Assembly: GCF_013363975.1 (NCBI RefSeq)
Contig: NZ_JABWGN010000001.1
Span: forward strand, 310,001-374,000
Length of the DNA stretch: 64,000 bases
Origin: Nonomuraea montanisoli
GTDB lineage: Bacteria > Actinomycetota > Actinomycetes > Streptosporangiales > Streptosporangiaceae
Direction: 5' to 3'
Below the pieces are notes generated by a model. That model had not been told where the DNA came from. It did not search any database and saw only the letters and a program-made list of their open reading frames with translations. Numbering within the stretch: position 1 is the first letter of the stretch; every line of letters begins with the position of its first letter. Positions 48,740-58,076 of the stretch are shown here, in pieces. Made by a program: the position numbers and the translations under genes.

Positions 48740-49669
48740 CTACTCGCCCCGCGACCGCACGATCAGGTCGGCGAGCAGCGCGACCGAGCCGATCAGCAGA
48801 CCGGACAGGAAGATCATCACGGTGTTGGCCGGGAAGTAGAAGGGGTTGCGGACCATGTCGTAGACGCCCTTGGCCAGGCCGATCGCCACCAGCCACAGCG
48901 CCGGCGGCATGAGCACCTTGAGCGGGTTGAAGTACATGATCATCCGCAGCACCTGCAGGATGTAGCGGTAGGCGTCGGAGACGAAGCTGAACTTCGACTT
49001 GCCGGCCCGCTTGGCGTACTCGATCGGCAGGTAGTGGACGTCGTGCTGGTTCATCAGGAACGACAGCGTGATCGTGGTGACGCAGGAGAACCCGGGGGGC
49101 AGCAGCCGCAGGTAGGGACGGGCCACCGGCTTGCGGAACGCCCGCAGCCCCGAGTTGAGGTCGGGGATCTTCTGGCCGGCGAGCATCTCGGCCACCTTGC
49201 GGATCACCCACTTGGCCGGCACGCGCAGCAGCTTGTGGGAGCCCTCCTCGGTGGTGCGCGCGCCGACGACCTGGTCGATCGTGGCGTCCTTCTCCAGGAT
49301 CTGGACCAGCTCGGGGATGCGCTCGTTGGGGTAGGTCATGTCGGCGTCGGTCCAGACGACGATCTCGCCGCGCGCCTCCTGGGTGCCGATGCGGCGCACG
49401 GTGCCCGACCCGCCGTTGCGGTGGAAGGCGCGGATCCTCAGGTGCGGGAAGCGGGGCGCGGCCTGCTCCAGCCGGGCCAGGGTGCCGTCGGTGGAGCAGT
49501 CGTCGACCGCGACCAGCTCGTAGGTGTAGCCGCTCGAGTCCATCGCCCGGGTGATGCGCTCGACCTCGTCGATGACGTGGTCCTGCTCGTTGTAGCAGGG
49601 CAGGACGATCGTGACGTAGGGCGCTTCATCCACGGTGGTTCCACTCTGGCCGGTCTCGGGCGTGCTCAC
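48740..49669 (-). CDS. Glycosyltransferase family 2, dolichyl-phosphate-mannose synthase-like
   Basis: A 309-residue protein. The GT-A domain has VTIVLPCYNEQDHVIDEV, VAVDDCSTDGTLARLE and a DAD motif (VVWTDADMTYPN); RKPVARPYLRLLPPGFS follows. Two C-terminal transmembrane segments (about 250-300) anchor it. Family members make polyprenyl-phosphate mannose or glucose as donors for GT-C enzymes, two of which follow. GTG start. Confidence 0.9.
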   Translation of the reverse strand: MSTPETGQSGTTVDEAPYVTIVLPCYNEQDHVIDEVERITRAMDSSGYTYELVAVDDCSTDGTLARLEQAAPRFPHLRIRAFHRNGGSGTVRRIGTQEARGEIVVWTDADMTYPNERIPELVQILEKDATIDQVVGARTTEEGSHKLLRVPAKWVIRKVAEMLAGQKIPDLNSGLRAFRKPVARPYLRLLPPGFSCVTTITLSFLMNQHDVHYLPIEYAKRAGKSKFSFVSDAYRYILQVLRMIMYFNPLKVLMPPALWLVAIGLAKGVYDMVRNPFYFPANTVMIFLSGLLIGSVALLADLIVRSRGE

Positions 49670-49806
49670 GTGCGTCGAGGGTACTCTGCCCGGCGGCGGA
49701 CCGGGTCCACATCGGGCCGCGCGCCGCCGCCGTCCGACGCGCGCCCGGCGGGGTCCGCGGCGTGCTCGGCGGGGTCCGGGGGCGGTGGCGGAGCCGGGGC
49801 GGCGGG

Positions 49807-51897
49807 TCAGGCCACGGCCATCCAGGCGCTGATCCGCAGCCCCCACGTGCCGTCGGGCGGGCCCGTCAGCGAGCGCTCGTCCTGGCGGGTCACCAGGCCC
49901 ATGAGCTGCGTCGGCGTGCCGTACCGCGCGACCTGGTCCACGTCGGCGGCGAGCACGACCGGCACGCGCCCGGCCGCCCTGATCCGCGAGGCGAGCCGTC
50001 GCACCGTGTCGCCCGGCGCGGTGTCGCCCACGGTGATGTCGACCTTCGCCGTCGGCACGCCGCAGGAGCCCCGCACGACCTGGGTGAGCCGGTCGCCGGT
50101 GACGCGCTCGACGACCAGCACGGACGCGTTCGCCGGGATCCGCGCGCACATGGCGGCCACGGCGGCCGCCTCACCCCGCTCGACGGGGGTGAACGCCGTG
50201 CCGATGGACGTCACGACCGGCGGGAGCAGCAGCAGCGCGACGCCGGCGGCGGTGACCCGGGCCGGGGTGCGCGGACCGTACCGGAGCCACCAGGGCCGCT
50301 CGCGCAGCCACCGCAGGCCCCACACCGCCAGCACGACCAGGCCGGGGATCACCACGGGCACCAGGCGGCGCGACGCCCACGGGTGGTCGGGGGTGATCTC
50401 GGGGCGCAGCAGCGTGGAGACCGTGGTCCAGCCGATCACCGCGAGCGGCAGCAGCCAGGGGAACGGCCGGCCGTCGCGCAGCAGCCGGCGCACCAGGACG
50501 GCCGCGGCCAGCGTCGCCAGGATCACGGCGGGCACGCCCACGTACCAGAAGACCCAGTGCAGCGACTGCTCGAAGTAGAGGTGCTCGCCGTCGGGCGGCA
50601 GGCCGTTGGCGCGCTGCGTGTCCATGATGAACCGCCAGGTCAGCCGGTCCTCCTTGGTCACCGGCACGCGCCGCACGGTCTGGAACCACGGCCGCGCGGC
50701 CAGCCCCGCCATGACCAGGACCGTCAGCGCGGCGCCCGCCGCCGGGAGCCACCGCGGGCGCGGCAGGCGCCCCAGCCACGGCGCCGCCGCCGTGCCCGCC
50801 ACGGTCAGCGCGAGCACCGCCGCGCAGATCAGCAGCAGCGGCCGGACCGAGCGCGACAGGTACTCCAGGTACGGCCGGGCCAGCTCGTACGCCGCGTACA
50901 GCCCGAGCCCGGCGCCCACGGCGACGCCCGCCAGCAGCGGCGGCCCCACCGCGCCCTCCGGCCGGCCCGAGCGGCGCATCGCGACCAGCAGGCCGGCGAA
51001 CGCCAGCACCGGGAGCACGTCGCGCAGGCCGTCGATCCGGACCAGCACGGCCAGCCCGAACACCAGCCCGGCCACCGCCCCCTCGGCCCACCGGCGGCCC
51101 GGCGCGCCCGGGGCCGCGACGGCGCGCGACAGCGTGTCGTGCAGCAGGGCCATGCCGCCGAACAGCAGGATCAGCGACGGGATCTCGCTCAGCGTGGTGC
51201 GCGAGGTGTAGAGCACCGGCTGGCACACCGCGAACGCCAGCGCCGCCGGGACCGCCCACCGCGCCCCCGCCAGCCGCGCCGCCACCCCCGCCACCGTGAG
51301 CACGGCGAGGGCGCCGAGCACGGCCGGGGTCAGCAGCAGGCCGCCCGCCCACTGCCCGGCGGCGAACAGCAGCGGCGGGCCGGGCATGAACTGCGGCACC
51401 ACCGCGCCGTTCGCCGGGTAGAAGCCCATGCTGTGGAACACGAGCACCTGGTCCGGCCCGCCGAACGCCGCCACCTGCGACGGGATCGGGAGCGAGCCGT
51501 GGCGGGCCAGCCAGATCGCGTACTGGGCGTAGGTGGCCGGGTCGCGCCGGACGACGAGCTGCTCGCTGTGCAGGAGCGCGTTGAACACGCCGGAGGCCAG
51601 CGCCACCGCGCCGACCCCGATCACCTGCCAGCGCCCCGCCTCGAGCGGGCCCTCGGACGCGCCCGCGCCGTCGGCGACAGGTGGACCCGCCGGGAGGCGG
51701 AGGGCGGCCAGGCAGAGCAGCGCGATCACGGGCAGGCCGAGCAGCAGCGCGGGCAGTGGCCGGTAGACCCCGGCCAGCAGCAGCGGGAGGCCGGCCAGCA
51801 GCCAGCCGGCCAGGACGAGGGCGGGCAGCACCGAGGCCACGGCGAGCACCCTGCCCGCCGAGGCCCTTCGCGCCTGGTCGAGCCCGCCGGATCCCAT
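49807..51897 (-). CDS. Polytopic GT-C-like glycosyltransferase / membrane protein
   Basis: A 696-residue protein with about 12 hydrophobic segments. After the first helices comes an extracytoplasmic loop with an acidic motif (RRDPATYAQYAIWLARHG) as in family GT39/83-like polyprenyl-phosphate sugar transferases, and a soluble C-terminal region. The substrate is unknown; the GT2 encoded downstream may supply the lipid-linked donor. The ATG at 51897 is the first in a much longer open frame; the upstream part is composition-driven and antisense to the next gene. Confidence 0.78.
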   Translation of the reverse strand: MGSGGLDQARRASAGRVLAVASVLPALVLAGWLLAGLPLLLAGVYRPLPALLLGLPVIALLCLAALRLPAGPPVADGAGASEGPLEAGRWQVIGVGAVALASGVFNALLHSEQLVVRRDPATYAQYAIWLARHGSLPIPSQVAAFGGPDQVLVFHSMGFYPANGAVVPQFMPGPPLLFAAGQWAGGLLLTPAVLGALAVLTVAGVAARLAGARWAVPAALAFAVCQPVLYTSRTTLSEIPSLILLFGGMALLHDTLSRAVAAPGAPGRRWAEGAVAGLVFGLAVLVRIDGLRDVLPVLAFAGLLVAMRRSGRPEGAVGPPLLAGVAVGAGLGLYAAYELARPYLEYLSRSVRPLLLICAAVLALTVAGTAAAPWLGRLPRPRWLPAAGAALTVLVMAGLAARPWFQTVRRVPVTKEDRLTWRFIMDTQRANGLPPDGEHLYFEQSLHWVFWYVGVPAVILATLAAAVLVRRLLRDGRPFPWLLPLAVIGWTTVSTLLRPEITPDHPWASRRLVPVVIPGLVVLAVWGLRWLRERPWWLRYGPRTPARVTAAGVALLLLPPVVTSIGTAFTPVERGEAAAVAAMCARIPANASVLVVERVTGDRLTQVVRGSCGVPTAKVDITVGDTAPGDTVRRLASRIRAAGRVPVVLAADVDQVARYGTPTQLMGLVTRQDERSLTGPPDGTWGLRISAWMAVA

Positions 51898-52089
51898 CGG
51901 TGATCGCGAGGGTATCCGACCCGCGGGTGCGGCCGGTGACGCGACCCGGGTGACGCGGCCCGGCCATGACCAGGTGGGACGGCGGACGGCCGAACGCGGG
52001 TAGCGTACCGACGTGCGCCACCGTCCCGCGTCCGACCCGTCCGCCCGCCCGGAGGGGCGACGGCTCGTGCCCGCCTCCTGGAGCGCCCG

Positions 52090-53754
52090 GTGACGGACGA
52101 GTCGGTGCGCAACGCCGAACCCACCACCCCGCCGGAGTCCCGGCGGAGCGAGAGCGTGCCCGGGGGAAGCGGCGGGAGGCGGCGGGTCGCCGGTGCTAGG
52201 CGGGCTGCCCGGCGTGTCGCCGGTGCTCGGCGCGCTCCCCGGCGGGTCGTGGCGGGCGCCGCGGCGCGGGCGCGGCGGCACGCGTGGTTCCTCGGGCTGC
52301 TGGCCGCGGGCGCGGCGCTGCGCGTGCTCGCCATGCTGGGCTACCGGCCGGTCCTGTGGTTCCCCGACTCCTACACCTACATCGTCACGGTCTTCCATCC
52401 CCGGCCCGACCTGGTACGCCCGGCGGGCTACTCGGCGTTCCTGCGGCTGCTGGAGCCGTTCCACTCCTTCGCCGTGGTCGCGGCGGCGCAGCATCTGCTC
52501 GGGCTGGCCACGGGCGTGCTCGTGTACGTGGCCGCGCGCCGGGCGATCCCCTGGTGGTCCGGCCGGCGGAGACGGGCGGGGTCCCGGCGGGCGGGGCGCG
52601 GGCGGCCCATCCCCCCGTGGGCGGCGGCGCTCGCGGCGGCGCCGGTGCTCCTCGACGCCTACCAGGTCGAGCTGGAGCACCTGCTCGTCTCCGACACGCT
52701 CTTCATGTTCCTGCTCGTCACGGCGGTGGTCCTGGCGCTGGGCGGCCGGCGGCGGGCCGTGGCCATCGGGCTGCTGCTGGCCGCCGCGACGCTGACCAGG
52801 ACCGTCGGCCAGCCGCTCATCGTGGTGGTGGCGGTGTGGTTCGTGCTGGACGGCCGGCTGCGGCGCGCCGCCGTGCTGCTCGCCGCCGCGCTGGTCCCGC
52901 TGGCCGTCTACGGGGCCTGGTTCTACGGCACGTACCAGCGCACCGGGCTCGTCGGCGCCAACGGCGCGTTCCTGTACGCGCGCACGATGTCGTTCGCCGA
53001 CTGCGCCCGGATGGACCCGCCCGCCGACCTGCGGGTGCTGTGCGACCCCCGCCCGCCGGAGCGGCGGCCCCCGTCGCAGGAGTACCTGTGGGCCGCCGAC
53101 TCCCCGCTGGTCGAGCTGCCCGGCATCACGTTCACCCAGGCGAACGATGACCTGGCCGCGCGGTTCGCGACGCTGGCGATCCGCTCGCAGCCGCTCGACT
53201 ACGCCGCCTCGGTGCTGTCGGAGCTGGGGCGCACGTTCGTGTGGGGCCGCCCGGTCTATCCCGACCAGGAGATCTACGGCTACTACGAGTTCCCGGCCGT
53301 CTCGCCTCCCCCGCCGGGGCGCTGGGCGGCGCAGCAAGGCGTCGAGCTGGGCCGCAGGTACGAGCGGGGGCCGATCGGCACGGAGGTGGCCGAGTCGTAC
53401 GCCGGATGGATGCGCGCCTACCAGGGGGTGGCCCGGCTGCCCGGGACCGTGGTGCTCGTGATCCTGCTGGCGCCGCCCGTGACCGGCGCCGTGCGGATGC
53501 TCAGACGCCGGCGGCCCGCGGAGGGCGACGGCCCGCGGGCGGCCGTCCGGCCGAGGCGGCTGCCGCCGTGGGCGCTGCCCTGGTCGGTGGCCGTCGTGCT
53601 GCTCGTGGCGCCGCCGGCCGTCGCCGAGTTCGACTATCGGTACGTCCTGCCGGCCGTGCCTCTCGCCTGCCTGGCCGCGGCCGTCTGCGCCCGTTCCGAA
53701 CAGCCCGAACGTCAAGAATTCGGCGATGATATTCCACGAAATGTCCAGCTCTGA
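52090..53754 (+). CDS. Polytopic GT-C-like membrane protein
   Basis: A 554-residue protein with a basic, repeat-containing N-terminus (VAGARRAARR-type units), about nine hydrophobic segments and a first extracytoplasmic loop with the acidic motif VLWFPDSYTYIVTVF typical of GT-C glycosyltransferases. Function is probably transfer of a polyprenyl-linked sugar. GTG start. It is divergent from the gene at 51897 and precedes the LCP gene. Confidence 0.75.
   Translation: MTDESVRNAEPTTPPESRRSESVPGGSGGRRRVAGARRAARRVAGARRAPRRVVAGAAARARRHAWFLGLLAAGAALRVLAMLGYRPVLWFPDSYTYIVTVFHPRPDLVRPAGYSAFLRLLEPFHSFAVVAAAQHLLGLATGVLVYVAARRAIPWWSGRRRRAGSRRAGRGRPIPPWAAALAAAPVLLDAYQVELEHLLVSDTLFMFLLVTAVVLALGGRRRAVAIGLLLAAATLTRTVGQPLIVVVAVWFVLDGRLRRAAVLLAAALVPLAVYGAWFYGTYQRTGLVGANGAFLYARTMSFADCARMDPPADLRVLCDPRPPERRPPSQEYLWAADSPLVELPGITFTQANDDLAARFATLAIRSQPLDYAASVLSELGRTFVWGRPVYPDQEIYGYYEFPAVSPPPPGRWAAQQGVELGRRYERGPIGTEVAESYAGWMRAYQGVARLPGTVVLVILLAPPVTGAVRMLRRRRPAEGDGPRAAVRPRRLPPWALPWSVAVVLLVAPPAVAEFDYRYVLPAVPLACLAAAVCARSEQPERQEFGDDIPRNVQL
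52186..52245. repeat. 30-bp tandem repeat in a GT-C-like gene
   Basis: Two imperfect 30-bp units starting GTCGCCGGTGCT at 52186 and 52216, encoding an Arg/Ala-rich duplication (VAGARRA- and VAGARRAP-type). It lies in the cytoplasmic basic N-terminus, where length change is tolerated. Confidence 0.65.
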
Positions 53755-53898
53755 GTATGCTTTTGGCCGGTAACAGCACGCCCGGGTCACGGCGAATTCC
53801 GCCGGTCATGGCTACGGGTACGCCGTACGTGACCTAGTCTCGTGGCGCAGAAAGGCCATGCCGACGCGTGAGGCGCCACAGACCAGGCGAGGGGGCGT

Positions 53899-55533
53899 AT
53901 GAGTGACTACAGGAGCGTGTCCGTGCAGGACCGCAGGGTCGCCCCGGCAGAGCCCGGCCACCGTATGTCCCGTAGAGCGGCCGCGTCGCCGCCTCCCCCT
54001 CCGCCGGGTGACGAGCCCCCGCGCGGCGGTCGCAGGGCCGCTCCGGGCAAGGGCGGCGGCGTCAACAAGATGCGCGTCCTGGCCTGGATCAGCATCGGCG
54101 TCACGACGGTGATGGTCGCGGGCGCGCTGACCGGTTACACGGTCTACCGCGACGCCTTCGGCAACATCCACAAGAAGCCCGTCAAGATCCTCACCCCGCG
54201 GCCGCCGAGCACCGGCGCGCTCAACGTGCTCCTGGTCGGCTCCGACACCCGCGCGGGCGAGGGCAACGCGAAGTACGGCCAGAAACTGGCCCGCAGCGCC
54301 GACGCGGGCGGCAAGCGCACCGACACGATCATCCTGTTGCACCTGTCGCCCAGCCGCGACAAGGCCCAGCTCATCAGCTTCCCGCGCGACTCGATGGTGC
54401 AGATCCCCACCTGCCAGAACGAGACCACCAAGCAGCCGATGCCGGCCTACCGCGGCCAGATCAACGCCGCCTACAGCTCCGGCGGCATCTCCTGCACGAT
54501 GTCCACGCTGGAAACCCTCACCAACATCCGCATCGACCACTTCGTCGAGGTCGACTTCAGCGGGTTCAAGAACATCGTCAACGCCCTCGGCGGCATCCAG
54601 ATCTGCCTCAAGTCCGGCGTCGACGACAAGTTCTCCAAGCTCAAGCTGCCCCCCGGCAAGAGCCTGCTGAACGGCGAGCAGGCCCTCGGCTACGTGCGGC
54701 TGCGCCACTACGGCGACGGCAGCGACATCCAGCGCATCAAGCGCCAGCAGATCTTCCTCAGCAAGGTCGTGGCGAAGGCGACCAGCGGCGAGCTGCTCAG
54801 CAACCCCGCCAAGCTGACCAGCTTCATCAAGGCCGCCGCCCAGTCCGTGACCATGGACCCGGCGCTGGCCGACGACACCGCCAAGCTGCTCGACATCGCC
54901 AAGAGCGCCGAGAAGCTGACCGCGAACGGCGTCAAGTTCACCACGATCCCGTGGATCCCCGACCCGGACGACCCGAACCGGGTCGTCTGGAAGCAGCCCG
55001 ACGCCGGCGAGCTGTTCAACGCCATCCGCACCGACGTCGAGCTGCCCGCGGCGACGCCGTCGGCCACCGCCAGCTCGGCGCCCAAGGTCGCGCTCAAGCC
55101 CGAGCAGGTCCAGGTCCAGGTGCTCAACGGCACGCCCACCGGGGGCAAGGCCCGCGAGGTCGCCGACCAGCTCAGCAAGCAGGGCTTCAAGGTCGTCGGG
55201 CTCGGCAACTACCAGGCCCCCGGCGGCAAGGCGATCGCCAAGACCGAGGTCCGTTACGCCAAGAAGGCCGCTGAGGGCGCCGACTACGCCGGAGTGCTCT
55301 CCGGGATGCTCGTGCCCAAGCCCGGCCCCACGGCGGGCAAGATCAGGCCCACGTCCACCGACGCCTACACCTCGCCGGTCGCGCTGCCCTCGGGCGGCAC
55401 CAAGGCGGAGGGCGCGCCGGTGATCCAGCTGATCGTCGGCGAGGACTTCAAGGGGGTCAAGGTGGAGAAGCTTCCTGACAGCGTCACCAACAACACCATC
55501 ACCGCCTCGGCCCAGAAGAACGTCTGCACGTGA
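53899..55533 (+). CDS. LytR-CpsA-Psr (LCP) family cell-wall glycopolymer ligase
   Basis: A 544-residue type II membrane protein: Pro-rich cytoplasmic N-terminus, TM at about 58-80, the LCP domain (LNVLLVGSDTRAGE, KRTDTIILLHLSPSRDKAQLISFPRDSMV, the Arg-containing LGYVRLRHYGDG) and a C-terminal LytR_C domain (VQVQVLNGTPTGGKAREVADQL). LCP enzymes attach teichoic acids, arabinogalactan or capsule from polyprenyl-pyrophosphate carriers to peptidoglycan. It could link the glycan made by the surrounding genes. GGGGG precedes the ATG. Confidence 0.95.
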   Translation: MSDYRSVSVQDRRVAPAEPGHRMSRRAAASPPPPPPGDEPPRGGRRAAPGKGGGVNKMRVLAWISIGVTTVMVAGALTGYTVYRDAFGNIHKKPVKILTPRPPSTGALNVLLVGSDTRAGEGNAKYGQKLARSADAGGKRTDTIILLHLSPSRDKAQLISFPRDSMVQIPTCQNETTKQPMPAYRGQINAAYSSGGISCTMSTLETLTNIRIDHFVEVDFSGFKNIVNALGGIQICLKSGVDDKFSKLKLPPGKSLLNGEQALGYVRLRHYGDGSDIQRIKRQQIFLSKVVAKATSGELLSNPAKLTSFIKAAAQSVTMDPALADDTAKLLDIAKSAEKLTANGVKFTTIPWIPDPDDPNRVVWKQPDAGELFNAIRTDVELPAATPSATASSAPKVALKPEQVQVQVLNGTPTGGKAREVADQLSKQGFKVVGLGNYQAPGGKAIAKTEVRYAKKAAEGADYAGVLSGMLVPKPGPTAGKIRPTSTDAYTSPVALPSGGTKAEGAPVIQLIVGEDFKGVKVEKLPDSVTNNTITASAQKNVCT

Positions 55534-55710
55534 CCTCAGAGTTCCCTGTGTAAGCGGGCATTCCGGAGCGCGTCGAGAGACAGGACCGTCTCGGCCGGGA
55601 TATCGTGGTGCGGGTCGGCGACACCGCTCGTCCCCCGCCGTCAGGGCGTCAGTAAGGCGTGGCGGCCGTCGCGTATCCCCCGGCCCCGAGCGAAGCTGAG
55701 CGACTCCGTA

Positions 55711-57027
55711 GTGTCTGAGACCAAGCCGTCGTCCCCGGTCACCACTCCCCCGGACTCCGGGGGCCCCGGTGAGAACGCCGGCCCCGCGAGCACGGGGGCC
55801 CGGTGGCCGCTGCCGGAGGAGACGTTCTGGAGCGAGCAGACCGATCCGCACGGCGTCCTGCCCGGCCCCGCCGCCCCCGGCGCGACTGACGGGCCGGAGG
55901 CGTCGACCACCACGGACGACCGCCCGGCCGGTGCGCCGGAGAAGACCCCCGGGACCGCGCCCACCGCGCCGCGGAAAGCGCCCGGCGGGCCGGAGAAGCA
56001 GGCCAAGCCCGGCGCGCAGCAGGAGCCGCCCCGGCGCAAGCGCGACCCCTACCTCGACAACGTCAAGTTCCTCCTGATCGCGCTGGTGCCCATCGGCCAC
56101 GCGCTGGTGCCGACGCTCGACGCCGACTCCTCGCGCGCCGCGTACATCTTCATCTACACCTTCCACATGCCGCTGTTCGTGATCATCAGCGGCTACCTGT
56201 CCCGCAACTTCTGGAACTCCAACGCCAAGACGAACAAGCTCGTCGACACGTTCGTCGTGCCGTACGTCATCGTCGAGGTCGGCTACGCGGCGCTGCGCAC
56301 CGCGCTGGGCCAGAAGTGGTCGCTGACGATCATCGACCCGGCCTGGCTCAACTGGTACCTCCTGGCGCTGCTGTTCTGGCGGCTGTCCACACCGGTGTGG
56401 AAGCGGATGAAGTACCCCGTGCCGGTGGCCATCGCCATCTACCTGTTCGCCGGGTACTCCCAGATCTCCGGCGACTTCAGCATGGACCGCTTCTTCGGCC
56501 TCATGCCGTTCTTCGTCATCGGCCTGATCATGCAGCCCGAGCACTTCGACCTGCTCAACCGGCGCTGGATCAAGATCGTCTCGCTGGTGGTGCTCGCCTC
56601 CGCCGCCGCGGTCGCCGTCTACATCGCGCCGAAGGCGACGCTGAAGCCCTTCTACTTCAAGCACAGCTACCAGGACATGGACCTGTCCTGGTGGATGGGC
56701 CTCGGCGTGCGCACCGGGCTGCTCGTCTGCTCGCTCGCCGTGTGCTTCGCGGTGCTCGCGCTCGTGCCCCGGGGCGAGACGTGGTACTCCGACCTCGGCA
56801 CCCGCACCCTCTACTGCTATCTGCTGCACGGCATCCCGGTGCTCATCGCCAAGGAGAAGGGCTGGCTGGAGCTGCCGTGGCTGCACGGCCCGCTCGGTGT
56901 GCTGGCGATCAGTTCGAGCTGCTTCGCGCTGGCCATCGTGCTGTGCCTGCCGGAGACCCGCACGGTGTTCAAGTGGGTGCTTGAACCACGCCTGACCTGG
57001 CTATATCGACGCCCGTCCGGAAGTTAA
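55711..57027 (+). CDS. Acyltransferase 3 family membrane protein
   Basis: A 438-residue protein. The first ~110 residues are disordered and Pro/Glu/Thr-rich; then the acyltransferase_3 membrane domain (YLDNVKFLLIALVPIGHAL, FIYTFHMPLFVIISGYLSRNF) with ten or so hydrophobic segments. The family O-acylates exported sugars, including wall glycans. GTG start. A 177-bp gap separates it from the LCP gene. Glycan O-acetylation or similar is inferred from context. Confidence 0.88.
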   Translation: MSETKPSSPVTTPPDSGGPGENAGPASTGARWPLPEETFWSEQTDPHGVLPGPAAPGATDGPEASTTTDDRPAGAPEKTPGTAPTAPRKAPGGPEKQAKPGAQQEPPRRKRDPYLDNVKFLLIALVPIGHALVPTLDADSSRAAYIFIYTFHMPLFVIISGYLSRNFWNSNAKTNKLVDTFVVPYVIVEVGYAALRTALGQKWSLTIIDPAWLNWYLLALLFWRLSTPVWKRMKYPVPVAIAIYLFAGYSQISGDFSMDRFFGLMPFFVIGLIMQPEHFDLLNRRWIKIVSLVVLASAAAVAVYIAPKATLKPFYFKHSYQDMDLSWWMGLGVRTGLLVCSLAVCFAVLALVPRGETWYSDLGTRTLYCYLLHGIPVLIAKEKGWLELPWLHGPLGVLAISSSCFALAIVLCLPETRTVFKWVLEPRLTWLYRRPSGS

Positions 57028-57083
57028 GCGGTAGTTCGGCCCGCATTAACGCTTATGACCTGGTAAGCACCGAGCATCGACGC

Positions 57084-58076
57084 ATGCGGGTATGCGTAGC
57101 CACCATCGTCCACCATCCCGAGGACGCCCGGATCATGCACCGGCAGATCCGGGCGCTGCTCGACGCGGGCCACGAGGTGTCCTACGTCGCGCCCTTCACC
57201 CATTTCAACGTCACGCCCCCCATGGGGATCACCCCGATCGACGTGCCGTACGAGGCGGGGTTCGGCCGGGCGGGCGCCGCGCTCAGACGCGGCCTGCGCG
57301 GCGCCGACCTGCTGCTGGTCCACGACCACGCGCTGCTGCGCCTGCTCCCCCACCGCCGCCCGCCGGTCGTGTGGGACGTCCGCGAGCCCGTCACCGCGCG
57401 GCGGCTGGCGCGGGCCGAGCGGCGCCACCACCTCTGCACCTCCTCCGAGGTGCCGGAGGCGACCATGGTGGCCGCGGCGCCGCCCGTTCCCGGCGACACC
57501 CGGGTCGTCCACCTCGGCCGGCTGTCGGCCGAGCGCGGCGTGACGGAGCTGATCGGCGTGGCCGAGCGGCTGGTGCCGCACGGGATCCGCATGGAGCTGA
57601 TCGGCGCCGCCGACCCGGCCGTGCGCCCGCTGCTGCGCGACGCCCAGCGGGTCGGGCTGCTCGACTGGTACGGCTACGTGCCCAACCGGCACGCGCTGCG
57701 GATGGCCGAGGGCGCGCTGGCCGGGCTGTCGCTGGCCGCCGAGACGGTGACGGGGGTGCCGACGAAGGTCCTCGACTACATGGGCCGCGGGGTGCCGGTG
57801 ATCGCCACGGCGCAGTCCGCCTCGCTGGTGGAGCGGACCGGCTGCGGGATCGTGGTGCCGCTGGACGTGGACGCGGTCGTGGACGCCGTGCTCGACCTCA
57901 AGGAGGACCCGGCGCGGCGGTCGGCGCACGGCGTGCGCGGCCACGCGGAGGCCCGGGTGCGGCACCACTGGCCGGACCACGCGCCGGCGTTCGTGGCGCA
58001 GATGGAGGCGTGGGCCGGGCTTCCGGTCCCGATCCGGAGCCGAGCCGTCAAGACGCCCCTGTCGCGGACGGCCTAG
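57084..58076 (+). CDS. Glycosyltransferase family 4-like protein
   Basis: A 330-residue GT-B protein, starting MRVCVATIVHHPEDARIMHRQIRALL. It contains VVHLGRLSAERGVTELIGVAERL and the donor region TGVPTKVLDYMGRGVPVIATA. Shorter than usual (about 330 instead of 370-400 residues). The stop overlaps the next convergent gene by four bases. Confidence 0.85.
   Translation: MRVCVATIVHHPEDARIMHRQIRALLDAGHEVSYVAPFTHFNVTPPMGITPIDVPYEAGFGRAGAALRRGLRGADLLLVHDHALLRLLPHRRPPVVWDVREPVTARRLARAERRHHLCTSSEVPEATMVAAAPPVPGDTRVVHLGRLSAERGVTELIGVAERLVPHGIRMELIGAADPAVRPLLRDAQRVGLLDWYGYVPNRHALRMAEGALAGLSLAAETVTGVPTKVLDYMGRGVPVIATAQSASLVERTGCGIVVPLDVDAVVDAVLDLKEDPARRSAHGVRGHAEARVRHHWPDHAPAFVAQMEAWAGLPVPIRSRAVKTPLSRTA

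Noticed and set aside
49807..53790. 1327-residue open frame on the minus strand
   Set aside because: Only the last 696 residues resemble a real membrane protein; the upstream part is antisense to the GT-C-like gene at 52090 and is arginine-rich nonsense.
53812..56886. 1024-residue minus-strand frame over LCP and acyltransferase genes
   Set aside because: Antisense shadow with the usual Val/Asp/Gly/Leu bias; the plus-strand proteins have clear domains.
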